Assembly (NCBI GenBank): GCA_024362935.1
Contig: JANCRA010000009.1
Location: 10,682,001 to 10,746,000, forward strand
Length of the DNA stretch: 64,000 bases
From: Setophaga petechia
Taxonomy: Eukaryota; Chordata; Aves; Passeriformes; Parulidae
Direction of reading: 5' to 3'
The notes under the pieces were generated by a model that was not told where the DNA came from, did no database searches, and saw only the letters and a list, made by a program, of their open reading frames with translations. Shown here in pieces: positions 52,091-64,000 of this stretch (positions are counted from its first letter, which is position 1; every line of letters starts with the position of its first letter). The position numbers and the translations under genes were made by a program.

Positions 52091-53999
52091 GGCACTTGTC
52101 ATAGTGATGGCTGAAATGGCAAATTTAGGCATTTCTTCAGGAATATAACATAGGACCATAATCTGAAATAGTATATTTGCGAGGTTCTCAAATATAGAAA
52201 AGTTAATGAAGGAAAATTATTCCCACAGAAATACATGTTCACTCAGAAGTTAACTTCTGAACAAAACCAACATCAAAGCATGAATGGAAACTGAAAACCA
52301 TGAAGCAGCTCCTCTTTTAAAGAAACTACTGAAAATGTGCATTAGTTGTTCTTCAGACTTCTTACTGTTGAAACTGAGCACACTCCTATGGGTTTTTTAG
52401 CAAAGTTACTATACCATGCAAAATTAAATGTGAGGATACAGGTATTTCTCATCCTAGAAAAAGCCCTCTCTGGACAGGTAAAGAACAGTTTCTGAAGAGC
52501 ATCCAGGGAACTGGAGCAGGATTTGCCCTGAATAAACTACACAGGGAATCTCCATCATAAATGTGTCCTTTACACCAATTTCTTATATGTCAGATACTGC
52601 TAAGCCCAAGCTCAAGAAAAAGCCATGCAAGTGATTTATGGGTTTTGGCTAATATTATTCCAAAAAAACCGACAAAGTGATGCCTGTGCTGAAGGAACAG
52701 TGAGGGCACAATTCAATAACTAGAAGATTTATCTCCATCTTATATTCAATCAATAATAATCTGTAACAAAAACCAAAAAAAGAGAGATGTAACTGTACTC
52801 TGGGACCAGGTCTATATGACCAGATCAGCGTTCAGAGTTAGAACTGAAGCTTCATAAGTAAATATGTGTGGCAAAAGAATGCCCTCACAGACACTTATAC
52901 TTGTTTATTGAGGAGAGAAATATTTGGATAGAGGAATTTTTTGTTCCCTAAAACAGTAGAATGTCTTACCTAGAAAAATCTGTGGGCAAAAATAATTTTA
53001 TGCCAGCTGTGCTGGCATAAAATGCTCTACTTTTTACAATTCAATCATACAGCTTTTCTCTTTAGAAATAGATATTTTGGCAAAAAAAAAAAAAACAAAA
53101 AAAAAAAAACAAACCAAAACCAAAAATAAAAAATAAAAAAAACCCACAAAAACAAAGGAAAAAAATCTAACTTTGTTTGTAAAAAGCTATACATTAGATT
53201 ATATTTTTTAAGTTTAATTTTATGCTTCTGATTTTTTAAACTGAAGCTGTTTAAAGACACTTATTGTATTAAAACTGCATCTTTTGGTGCTCAAACAAAT
53301 GCAGCCACTCTGCTGCTGCCTAGAAGGGACAGAAGGTGAAGTGAAACTATGCCAAGGAGCCAGTCCAGTTTTCAGAAATCACCTGGAGATTTTATATATT
53401 GATAGCCTACCAGCCACCAGTCCTTTTCAGACTTTCAGTGGATGATCAGCTCCCACTGATCTAAAACAAAGAAAACAGAAGTGAAAAATAGCTCAGCTCA
53501 CCTGGGTCTTGATGTCACCGGCGTGGTGATTATCATGATTACACGAATGGTTTACCTGCCCTTAGAAAGGGGTACACAGGAGGTTGATGCTGCTTTTATC
53601 TCCAAAGCACAGTGCTGGGAGGAGCTGGGAGAACACCTGTATCTGGCATCAGGAAAGTGACCTTGGCCATGCCCCTCTTGGACAGTTCGGGCGTTGGGAG
53701 CGAGCCAGGAGCTTTGTGGAGCAGTGATGCGAGCACAGGGCTGTGTCCCGCTGGCACATCAAACTGCCTGGCTTCACTGAGGTGTAAAGCAGCTTGAGGA
53801 ATGCTCCAGGCAAGCAAGCCCACTTTTTTTGGAGAGAGAGAAAAAAAAAGGGCTCCTTCAAGCTACTTTTGCGCCCTGCATTCGGGGCATGTAATTGTCC
53901 GCTGTAGCCACGGAGCGGGGCCCTTGTCCTGGAGAGCCGGCGGAGGGCAGGGGATGCGGAAAGGTCACTGAGCCGGGGAGCAGCCGGGCTGGAACTCAC
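52091..53999. other. Non-coding stretch before a GC-rich patch
   Basis: AT-rich with an A-rich simple sequence at 53080-53166. From about 53880 onward the sequence becomes GC- and CpG-richer. No retroposed gene was recognised beside the A-rich tract. Confidence 0.5.
53080..53166. repeat. A-rich low-complexity tract
   Basis: Runs of A interrupted by single C, CC or T. It could be an old poly-A tail, but no source transcript is identifiable. Confidence 0.85.
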
Positions 54000-54067
54000 C
54001 AGGTCTCCTTGGACAGCCGAAGCAGATGCAGCGAAAACAGGACTAGCAAGAAGAATGGGAGGTACAT
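54000..54067 (-). CDS. Possible first coding exon with signal peptide (unassigned)
   Basis: On the minus strand an ATG at 54065-54067 opens a peptide starting MYLPFFLLVLFSLHLLRL, a good match to a secretory signal (hydrophobic core, few charges). The frame runs 22 codons plus two bases to a strong donor, ACCTG | GTGAGT, at 54000/53999. If not spliced, it stops one codon later. The exon lies in a local GC- and CpG-richer patch (about 53880-54120). The Kozak context is weak (T at -3). I could not find a second exon, and I know of no gene between RFXAP and SERTM1 in other vertebrates. It may be a chance ORF or part of a non-coding RNA. Confidence 0.25.
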
Positions 54068-55084
54068 GGAGCTCGTAAATAATCTTCCCACGTCGGTGTC
54101 CTTGCTAGGGCTCTCACCAAAAAATAAAAAACGCTGAAGGGAAAAAGCTCAAGTACAATGGGACACGATGTTCCTTGGAGATTCAACCTTGCTGGAGTAT
54201 CATGGGGTTAGACAGAGAGGGGAAGGCAAACATGCTGCACAGGAGTAACACTTGCTCCCAGGGTAGAAGACTTTTGTTGGAAATCCAGACAAGACTTTCA
54301 GCTTACAGAGACAAACCTTTCAGGTGAGCTGGCAGAGAAAGGGCTGAACACTGAAAATAATTTCAGTGGAATAAACTCTCCACGGAGCTGAAGAGTCTCT
54401 AAGTGAAAAGCATGACAGTGTTTCAGGACAGAAATAATGTGGTAATCTTGAGGGCAGGTAAATATAAAGGCTTAACCTGACAGTAGGGCTAAGGTGACAA
54501 ACAGAGCAAGAGAGTCTCAGATGTAGAGGCTGCTACAGCTTTCAGCAGGTACTCTGATTATATATGCTTGAATGGACCATATTTGGTGAGCTAAAGCAAA
54601 ATATTTTTTCTGCATTTTCCAGAAACTCCTTCAGTTCTTTCCTCATCCTTGTTTTATTTATTTTTCTATAGATTTACAGGTCTATTTTGCAACTACCTGA
54701 TGCTGTGCAGTATTGGAGGCATATCATAACAAAGTTAATGGCAGTGTTTGAGTTAGAGGGCTCAGTAACAACTGAAAACAGCTCATGGAAAAAGCTGACT
54801 GTGAAATGTGAACCCACACCACAAAAAAGGCAGTGGAGAAGCTGGAAAAGTATTTGGCTGCAGGGAGGAGGGGGAGCTGACAGCTCTTCAGCAACAAATT
54901 ATTGAACTAATTACCTCCCAGTAAAGATACTACTTACTCAGCTCCAGGGATGAGAAAACACATCAAGAGGAGGCAGCAAGCCAGAAGCCTCTGCGTTTTT
55001 GCACTGACATGAAGGGGGCTGCCTGAGGATCGTTGGATCCAGTACTCTTGCCCAAAGCAGGGTCAGCAGCAAGCAGGTCAACAC
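54068..55084. other. Non-coding stretch
   Basis: Nothing recognisable apart from the CpG-richer flank shared with the exon candidate. Confidence 0.5.
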
Positions 55085-55440
55085 ACAAAAGCACCACAGC
55101 CTCTCTGGACAATCTGTGCCAGTGTTTGACTACCCCCTCAATAATCTGTTTTCTTGTGGAATTTCACGTGTTCCAGTTTGGCCTCTTGTCTTGTTGTGGG
55201 CACCATTGGGAAGGCCCCAGCTCCCCCTTTTTCCTTCTTTCTATAAGGTATTTATATACACTGATGAGATCCTTCAGAACCTTCTATAGACTAAACAGTC
55301 CCAGCTCTCTCAGCCTCTCTTCAGGTGAGAGATGCTCCAATCCCTTAATTATCTCAGCAGCCCTGAGCTGGGCTCAGTGCAATATCTCCACATCTCTCTC
55401 TTCTACTGGGAACCCAGAACTGCACACAGCAAAAAATATC
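55085..55440 (-). mobile_element. CR1 LINE fragment, minus strand
   Basis: The plus strand reads 'cacagcctctctggacaatc', 'ttccagtttggcctcttgtc', 'agctctctcagcctctcttc' and 'atctcagcagccctgagctg'. This is the reverse complement of CR1 reverse-transcriptase C-terminus and 3' region. The copy is rearranged and has no intact frame. Confidence 0.88.
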
Positions 55441-55444
55441 CCTG

Positions 55445-55645
55445 TAACTCTAGTTGGAATAGAGTAGTAGAATATTTGCAGCTGGAAGCTATCTACAGTG
55501 ATCATCTAGTATAACTGTCTGACCACTCTGGGGCTGATCAAAATCTAAAGCATATTGATAACAGCATTGTCCAAGTGCTTTTTAAACACTGACAGGTTTG
55601 GGATATCCACCACCTCCCTAGGAAGCCTGTTCCAGTGTTCTCAGG
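55445..55645 (-). mobile_element. Second CR1 LINE fragment, minus strand
   Basis: 'cagtgatcatctagtataac' and 'ccacctccctaggaagcctg' followed by 'ttccagtgttc' are the reverse complement of another CR1 3' end. It abuts the previous fragment in the same orientation, so these are two insertions or a split copy. Confidence 0.8.
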
Positions 55646-58383
55646 TTAACTTAGGCTCAGATTCTCAGGTGGATTTCTTTTCTTCTTTCTCTTTTCTTTT
55701 TTTTCTTGAAGAACTGGTGCTTAACAATCCCCAAAAATGCCATTGTGCTTTTTGCCTGTGGCCTCTCCTAATGCTATTTTGTTGGAACTTACTTGTTTCT
55801 ATTCAAATCTGTCCTGAAGAGAACAGATGCAACTCAGCTGAAATCTTGATGACTATACAGTCCTGTATGTCACTGCAGAGTGGAAAGAAAGTTAATAGCA
55901 TCTAGTAAACTACAAAGCAAAATCAAATGTGTGGTTTCAGTTATTGTAGCTGTTTTCTGCAGTTGGAAAAATGCTTTCTGTTTGGTGAAGTTTGACAACA
56001 GTTCACTGAACACAGCCTGTGATTTCAACAGTTTATATTTTAATATTAAATGTCTCCATATCTGCAAGTATAAACACACTGCTGGGAACAAATACCCATC
56101 TTGACCTGTGGTCTCATCTCTGGTTTTGATTAAATTCCTCCATTTGCAGCAAAGGAAGCAACAAATTTACAGCTTTGTCAGGAAGGGAAGATAGTCAAAC
56201 AGTTGCTCTGTCTTGATTTACAGCTTGTTTATTTCTATCTGCCAGTGAACATACAAATACATTCTGTAACAGGTTTGGGATTTCAAAGAGCTTTCAGAAG
56301 AGAAGTAATGTTTTCTGATCCTTTTTAAACAACTACCTCTTTTTTCAAGGCCAGTTGTCAAATACAGTGAAAAGTGACATACAAGAAACTTGTCTAGATG
56401 AATGGAATATTCCAAGCTGTAAATATATCCATCAAACCAGTTTGGCTCAGGGAATCTGCAGGTTTACATTCTTTATTAGTCAGCAAGTTCTTTGGCCTCT
56501 GTAAGGAACTAATCACCCCTGTAAGTCATTATCACTAACCATACTGCATGTCTACTTTTAAAATCTGAAAACACCAACTCTAGCGTCATCTGTATTGTTT
56601 GGTAACAACAGCTGCATTTCTAATGATTATATTTACACCAGACTTTCCAAATTTGTATTTTAAAGCCTGTGTAGTCAATGGCAGAGTCTGTCTTGTTTAC
56701 AAATGCATGGACAACTTGGCAAGAGGTATAAATGTGTTTGGGAAGTGTTCCCTAACCCCTTGGCCTGCTGGGCAGTGGTGCCATGTGAGGGGAGGGCAGC
56801 TGCTCCCTCTGAGATAACCCCATCTCCCAGAGTTACACCTGTGTTATTTCAGTGACAATGTCATACCTTTCTTAGGTCTCTCCAGTGACTTGGATGCAGC
56901 CATGAGAACAAAATTTGCATGGGATTGGGTGGCAGGACAGAGCTGTGCTCACACAGTGCAGTAAGGACAACAAGGCATTGCACCAATCTGGGGTTGCAGT
57001 TCTAGTCACACTTGGCACTTCAAATCATAAATTTGAATGTTTGGCTTGATTTAAAACCCAGCTGACCACAGGATCCAGTTCATAAAGCTGCTCATTATTT
57101 GACTGCAGAAATGGAGTGACATGTTACACTTTGAGCAGGTGAAATGATAACCCAGAAAATGACGTGACAAAGAGGAATGAGATAGTGAATCCATATCTCT
57201 TCCCTTCTCACTGTCCTTCCCTTACTCTGATGGGGAAAAGTGGCGGAGCCACTGCCATTTATCCTGCCCATTCCTTCCTACCCTCTGCTGGTGCACCTTG
57301 CACTTCCTGCAGGTCAGAGCTCAGGTCTTCCTGGCCGTTGTGCAGGTCCCTGTGTGCCCCCCTCCACCCAAAGCACATTTCTGAAATCACAGGACAAAGG
57401 CTGGCCCAGAAAGTCCTCACCAGTATAAGCAATTTCTGTCCCTGCTGGCCCTGCTCACGTGAGTACAAACATCATGTCTTTAAAGGACAGTTTAGGAGCT
57501 CCTCACTTGGTACTTGTTAAATGCAGGTCTTTTACAAGGAAACCCTACTTTATCCTGGTATCGAGTAAGAATAACCTGCAGTATTGGTGAAGAATGAAAA
57601 GGAGTTGTGTGGTATTTATGATTCAGCAGCAAAAGCTGCCCCCTGGAGGAACATGTTATTAGGCAAATAAGATAATAAGATGCAACAGGGTCCAAAAATA
57701 CCTCCACACATTCAACCGTGAGCATTGTTATTGTAGTCACTTTACTAAGTTAACCAAAGAGACTCAAAAACTGAAATACAGACTTTATACACAACGAGCT
57801 GGAAGTACAAATAAACAAAAGCAACATTCTTCAACAATTAGTTGTGTTTTATAAACATCAATAAACACTGAAAAATATGTGAAAACTAAAAAGAAAAAAA
57901 GGAAACAATATCCACAACTTTAAATTGTCCCAGTATTTAAGCAGGTTTTTTTGTACTTTTGCAATAGGGATTTCATCCAGAAGTCTTTATATAATTAAAA
58001 AAGGAAAAGGAAAACAGTCAGCATATTGCTGACACAAGACCAGGGAAGGGGTCACAATTAAAGCAGAAAAATGACACATCCAGTTAGAAGTGTATTACTA
58101 TTTGGCAAGAACATTCTTAATGAACACCATCTATCCGTGAGAAAGAGACAGCTTCACTATTACAGTCAAGAAATGATTATCAGGTATCATTCATTATCCA
58201 TTGTCCAAAATTAAAATTAGTTAAAGAGGAAATGAAAACTAGAAAAGGAGAGGGGAAAAAAATAAGGAAACTTTTAAAAACACCTCTTGATAATAGTCTT
58301 CTAAGGCAAATGTTACATGCACTACCTCCCCAAGAAACCAGACAAAGCTCTTCCATTCCTCATGTGTTTCCTTCCGTTTGTTT
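55646..58383 (-). other. SERTM1 downstream region / probable 3'UTR
   Basis: No other gene is seen. SERTM1 transcripts are known to have long 3'UTRs. On the minus strand the first canonical AATAAA signals after the stop codon are at 56472-56477 (CTAATAAAG context) and near 56230. The stretch just after the stop (57750-58383) is AT-rich and 3'UTR-like. UTR length is inference. Confidence 0.45.
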
Positions 58384-58707
58384 TCATGAAGAAAGGTTTG
58401 AGAGAGCAGAGTGCTGGGAAGAAATACTGCAAACCTCTAAATTAGTGAACGAACTTCCAGCATCACTATTGTACTCAGGGTAGGAGGAACTGGAAGAAAT
58501 GATGTTTTTCAGCCTCTGAAGTGCAATGATCAGTAGCAAAAGGAGAAAAGCTAAGAGACTAAGGAATATAGAAACATAGACATAGACGTTGGATAAACGG
58601 CCAGGCGATGAATCCACTGAAGTTGAAAGGGATGTGGGATACAGCTCCAGAAAAGTCCCATTTTCCATGTTTCCCACAAATCCAGATGAAGGGTCGGGTT
58701 CTGACAT
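58384..58707 (-). CDS. SERTM1: SERTM1, serine-rich and transmembrane domain-containing protein 1
   Basis: 107 residues, the same length as the human protein and nearly identical across the second half. It has a Ser-rich N-terminus starting MSEPD, one N-glycosylation sequon (N16-G-T), and a transmembrane helix at about 41-63 (VYVYVSIFLSLLAFLLLLLI). A juxtamembrane QRLKN follows, then a poly-Ser tail (71-75) and a Ser-rich cytoplasmic end. The whole coding region is in one exon. The ATG has A at -3, and a stop-free family match from the first Met supports the start. The molecular function of SERTM1 is not established. The family is a small single-pass membrane protein, and orientation relative to RFXAP agrees with the human order. 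Confidence 0.97.
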   Translation of the reverse strand: MSEPDPSSGFVGNMENGTFLELYPTSLSTSVDSSPGRLSNVYVYVSIFLSLLAFLLLLLIIALQRLKNIISSSSSYPEYNSDAGSSFTNLEVCSISSQHSALSNLSS

Positions 58708-58891
58708 TATTTGGTTTGTGTTTTAAAAATCACAACAGATCTTGCATTTGAAGGCAGTTTTAGTGGCATAAAAAGGGTTTATTTTAAGCGAACATTTTTC
58801 CATCACAGCGATGAGATGACAAGTCAGCCAGAGAATGAATTTATCCTTTACTGCTCAAGCCCAGGACAATTTAAGATTTTATCCTTCAGAA
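58708..58891 (-). other. SERTM1: SERTM1 5'UTR part of the coding exon, with splice acceptor
   Basis: Directly upstream of the ATG (minus strand) the sequence runs 184 bp to a strong acceptor, a 12-T tract then CCCCTTGCAG | TTCTGAAGG at 58892/58891. This predicts an upstream non-coding exon. I could not identify that exon before 64000, so it probably lies beyond the window. Confidence 0.65.
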
Positions 58892-61800
58892 CTGCAAGGG
58901 GAAAAAAAAAAAAGCAAGATTAATTTACTAGCAGATAATGTTCACCTGATATAATTTAGGTCTTAAGAGTTACATTTCTTAGCTTGAAGACACAATTATT
59001 AAAGAATAAATTAGCAATTATCCCTATATCTCAATTTTTTAAAATGCAGGGATTAGGAGAAATCCTACTGAATCCTAATGGATTGACTCTTTCCAACCAT
59101 GAGTTGTTTAATTGCAGAAGAGCACAATCAAAAATGTACTTTTTATGGGACACAGGTACTGGAATCCAATTTATCTTGTGATAAAAAATCTAGTCAAGTA
59201 ATGAAACTCCCTCTCAAGACTTCAGCTCCTCAACCTAGATGAGCAAAGCCACTCAACAGCACAGTTGACAATGAATCCATTTTACCTTCTTACTCCACAG
59301 TGTCTTGCAAAAGGTACCCAGAATTAGAAAATCTGCCAGACTTGCTCTCTTGCTGTGTATTTATTAAATGTTTTGAAAGATTTCAAACATGAAAATGTAC
59401 CTCGCTGTAATTCTGCCATTAAGATACCAATAGCAGGCATGTTTCAGTGGAGTGACGCAGCTTCTGACCCCTCCAAACAAAATCCCAAGGAATGGGCAGC
59501 CCTGCCAGCCCAGCAAGCATAACAGGACTATCTAAGGGCTATGGAAAAAAGGTTGCATTCCAGATGTTGTTTTATTGTTTATTTATTGTGTTTGCTGTTT
59601 TACAGAGGAGCTTTTGGTGGTCTCAATCAAACATCCCAACAGCCTGCAAGATACACAGGAGTGCAAAACTGCATCTGCAAATACCAGATAAAAATACTCT
59701 TACCATTATGGTCTATAACTCATAGTGATGCATAAAATATACTAAACTAAAACCATTTTATCACCCTAATAGTATTTAATCCCATAGGAAACTGTATTTG
59801 TTGTACCTCCTGAAATAAGTCACAACAGACTGAACAAAGAGAGATCTTTATGAGATTATACTCCTTTTGAACTGTCTTTAATTTGGTGATATAAAATTAA
59901 CTAATGAAACAATATGTGTTCATTTCGTGTTCTGGAAATAGTTAAGTGTGTTATAGCTAATTTATCCTTTTTAAAAGATAGGCTTTGATGTAGAAGATGT
60001 TTATTCTTAATTACGTGTCATAATGAAAATTAGATCTGTTATTAATTGAATTGCTCTATAATAATTTTAGGAATTACTTCACATGAATTCTTTAACATGA
60101 CAGAAGTTGAAAGCCTTTAAATTTCTCACAAATTTGAAATCTACTACATTCTGCTTTTACTACTAGCACTTGACCCTGGTACAAGGAATAACTTTGGCAT
60201 TTTTAGGGACTTTTTTTGAAGTCAGTGGAAAATTTATGGTATTAAATAGGACTAATCAGAACCTCAGTTAAGCAGAGATGTGTTTTGCTAAATCAGAGCT
60301 TTTATAGGTCTTACAACATCACCCAGGCTATTTTTAAATGAGTATTTTGTAGTGATATAAACTCTGATTCCAAATGAAGCCATGAGTAGTTTTACTGAGT
60401 GCACCACAGCCACCACTTCAGCTCAGGTTCCTGATTCTGCTGGGAGAAGAAGGTAAGTGCCATGAAGTGTCTGTCTCTCTTACCCTGATCATCCTGAAGA
60501 AATAACCCCTAGAGAGTCAGATGGCAAATTCACTTTCTTGTAAATTAGGGGTTTTTTTTGCATTTCTGAAAACTAAATACAACAACATTATAAGATTTTG
60601 CCCATACCTAGTCCCCAAAAATGATTGGGAATTTTGCCACTGACATCAAAGTATAATGGCAAAGCTGGTAAACTGCAATAAACCTGTTGTCTTTCTGAGA
60701 GCTGAAAACTGACCCAGGAAACGAACAATGCAGGCAAATTTTTCACATTCTCTAGTGGTCCCTGCCTTTCCCTCATCTGTTTTTGGAAAGTTGAGTTGGT
60801 TTAAGGCAAAGAATGAATTGCAAGTATTGTTCCTGAATGAACAGATGGAGAACTCTGTCTGACAGGAGGCATCTTTCCAATTAACCACTCTTGAAAACTG
60901 CTGGGACAGCAGAACTGGCACCTGTCTGTAGGGGGACTCAGGTTTTGTGGTGTAGCTGGATCTGGATTACTTTGTCAGAGGCACCTCTGCAATGCCAGGA
61001 CAGGGCTTTGTGACTTGAGGAGGCTCCCTGAGTCCTCCAGTGCAGCCTCACTGCTGAAGGCCCCAGATCATACTCTGCCTTTCTGACTATGGCTGTTTTC
61101 CTACTATTGCTCCTTTGTTACACAGACTTGCTGCTTTGATGGACAATCTGCCAAGAAGATTCACACATTTCAGTAAGGTCCAAGAAGGCACAGACTCTAC
61201 CTCCACAGTCTGCTGGTTTTAGATGTACAAGAGAGCAAAACCTTGTTCTGCCACTCTGGTCCTCAAATATGAGCACTGGCACAAAAGGAAAGGCTCTCCT
61301 AGATACATGTTGTCATTTGTACATCTGACTTTTCAACCAGAGTCACTATTTAGCTATATTCTCCCAACTGTGCATTGTTTCTTCATTCATGTCCTTGGTA
61401 TAAATACCTCTCACAGGCAGGGACAACCTCTCTTACTCCAGGGGTAAGCCAACTTGGCAGATACTGTAGGCAGGCTCAGTTGGAGTTTTTCGTATTTCCT
61501 TTTATCCTGTGGTAAGTAGGAGATGGGCAAGGTGGCATTCACCAGAAGGGCAAACTCAGCAGGTGAGGGATCAGGCAAGGCATCACTGTGTATCACTGTG
61601 CAGGTACCAGCAGTTCCACGCCTAAGCAGCCATGCCAAAGCCAGCCACTACTGCATATTTGATGGGATCTGCTAGAAAATTCATTTTGTAAGGAAATGTA
61701 AATGTGGTCAGGAGCAGAGGCCTCACAATTAGCATATGCCCTGAGCGCCAAATTATATGTAACATATGTAATTTAATCTTTAGTATTGCTAAGACAGTAG

Positions 61801-64000
61801 CCATCTCCCAGTTCAGACTAAAGTGAATATTAAATGAGACTGCAACACTCTGCAGGATAGCATGAACAGAGGTTTTTCATCATCTCAGTGTTGTAAATGC
61901 TTCACCGTCTGTATTGTATTTCTTCATATATCTTGATGCAACAACTTTACTTCTCCAGGCTCAGTCAAATATAATTTAATGGCCTGCACTCACACCACTG
62001 AAACCCTAAAAACTGAGGAACAGGCAGCAAAGATACGTCTGGTAGACTCAATTTCTTCTGAGTTTATCAGCCACAGAAAGGCACTTCATTTTCTAGACTC
62101 TTCCTGTATTTTCGTGACTACAAGCTGAGAAATATCTTGGTTGTTTCAGTGTCTTCAAAATGTTTTTTAGTGTCTTCAAAAGCAGGGAGACAAATTGACA
62201 TCAAAGAAAATCAACGTTTTTGTGTATTACATAAACTAACACTTTTGCCACAATCTCCTATGAACTGTTTCTTTACAGGTAGAAGGTATCCTAGAAAGCC
62301 CTTATTATAAACATCTCCTAACAGATGAGATCTTAATTTGCCTTTAGCACAGATACAACAGAGAGGTCCCTCATCTGGCCAAACTTCAATATGCTGTAGC
62401 AGGGCAGGAAGAGCAGGAGGAAGATTGTGCAGGTTCCCAGGTGATATGGTGATGCCAGTTCTAAGACTTACTCATCCCTAAAGATGTGTTGCTCCTCCCC
62501 AAGTTCTGCTATCACAGTGATTGGTCCCAAAAGCTGGCAGCAAGTCTTCACTAGATTGATATATGTATGAAGGCCAGGGAGCTCTTGGTTCAATTCTTTC
62601 ATCTTCCCACTCTTGTTTTCAACATTTATTTCCTTCCTAGGTTGCCAAGATTTCCCGTCCAGCAAACATGTAACACAAAATATTTAATGCCAATAAAAAT
62701 ATGTTTGCATGCTCATACTAAAGGGCTGAATGAATTTTACATACCAGGAGCACTTCAGCCTTGAAAGGCAATATGCTCTAGACTGGAAAAGTGTAGCAGT
62801 TTAACATCATGCAGCTAAATAAGACAGTAGCTCTAGGCAGGAAAATAGATGTGAGCAACATTTTATTCCATTGAAAATGTAGGTAGGAAAGGCAAAGAAT
62901 GACTTCTAGCTTGCAGTTTAACAAGAATATGATCCTTAATACTTCTTCTCGGGTACATGCCTTTGGCAATTAAAGACCACAAGTAAGTAGGATGCTTCCT
63001 TTTTCCATTACAGATGGACCTTCCAGGAGCAGAGAATCCCTTTTCCACTCTGCCTGGGAAACAGGATCAATTGCCAACTGACTCAATAAAATAGAGCACA
63101 GAAGGAAAAGAAAAACTATTTCCTGCCACAAGCAAAGTTTTCCTTTTAATTTATTATCTAATTTAATTTTTTATTATGATTTAATATGATTTAAATTTAT
63201 GTCTTTGAAAATCTAAGAAGACAAGTGCCCAGATGGCTTGGTTGCAGGTTAAAATCAAGTTATATTTTGTTTGGGGGTTTGTGTGGGGCTGTAAAAAGGA
63301 AACCCTCTAAGCCATAAGGATACTTAGATTAATTCAGATAGGCTCCAACGATCCTCTAATTTACATTTCGCATGGATCTGCGGATATAGAGTAATTTGTA
63401 TCAATGTAAATCAAAAACATTGTGACCTAGGATCAGACCCAGAACCCGTGAGTTAAACCTGTTCTTCAAAAGAAAAATGAGCAAGGAGAAAAAATAAAAT
63501 ACTTACAAGCAGGAAGAAGATATGGAAATAGAAGCCAAATGTCCAATGCAGAGGATGTGGTTGGTGTTGACACCCAAATCTAAAGGGACTGCATGCTGAG
63601 AAAAGCCCCTATAAAAAAGCAAATAAAAGTGGAAGAGTTTAATAATAACTCCAACAATAATAATAAAATAAAGGAAGGACAAGTGCTGAATTTTGACTGC
63701 TCTTACTGGCAGAAATTTCAGGGGAAAAAAGCCCAATCAACTGGAACCCTGGCTTTTGTTTTATTCCTGCTAACAACGTCTTTCTGTGGCCCTGTTACAG
63801 CACGGCATGTACAGCATCAAAACCATGATCCAGAACTCTGCTTTACAGTCAGGCTTTGATAACACCTTACTCTGGTTCTGCAGTGTGCTCAAGGACCAAG
63901 ACAGACATTTGTCCTCTGGCACATTTTTAAGTACTAGAGCACTGTATCTGCTCTCCAATTCATTTCACATTATACCCAGAAGACTCCTGCCAGGAATCAG
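58892..64000. other. Probable SERTM1 intron 1 or upstream flank
   Basis: AT-rich with no CpG island, no recognisable exon and no clear repeat family. Open frames overlap on both strands and match nothing I know. Intron status follows from the acceptor at 58892 and is inference. Confidence 0.5.

Overview
The window is vertebrate nuclear DNA, almost certainly from a bird and probably a songbird. The evidence is two bird-type protein genes in conserved order, many old CR1 LINE fragments with their typical 3' ends, and several LTRs of bird endogenous retroviruses. There are no bacterial operons, no CRISPR array, and no tRNA or rRNA gene that I could recognise. Most of the 64 kb is non-coding.

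Two genes are supported, both on the minus strand. RFXAP (12679-17772, three coding exons with clean splice sites) encodes a subunit of the RFX complex that drives MHC class II transcription. It starts in a CpG island at about 17.2-18.1 kb. SERTM1 (58384-58707, one coding exon, with a 5'UTR splice acceptor just beyond 58891) encodes a small single-pass membrane protein. Human 13q13.3 has the same neighbours in the same relative orientation, so the segment is syntenic.

Layout: 1-9.6 kb, AT-rich non-coding DNA with one clear CR1 fragment; 9.8-12.5 kb, a decayed retroviral pol fragment, then a CR1 split by a solo LTR; 12.7-18.1 kb, RFXAP and its CpG island; 18.45-18.75 kb, an LTR just upstream of RFXAP and in the same orientation; 21.8-25.6 kb, a CR1 fragment and a cluster of LTRs, one with perfect 6-bp target duplications; 32.5-35.5 kb, three CR1 fragments and two local tandem duplications; 37.7-38.1 kb, a minus-strand solo LTR with perfect 6-bp target duplications; 51.3-52.1 kb, a long LTR; about 54.0 kb, a possible first exon with a signal peptide; 55.1-55.6 kb, two CR1 fragments; 58.4-58.9 kb, SERTM1; 59-64 kb, probable SERTM1 intron or flank.

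I found no convincing new multi-gene system. The items most worth a second look are the N-terminus of RFXAP, which appears to be translated without an in-frame AUG in this sequence, the LTR close to the RFXAP promoter, the unassigned signal-peptide exon candidate near 54 kb, and the nested LTR-in-CR1 insertion.
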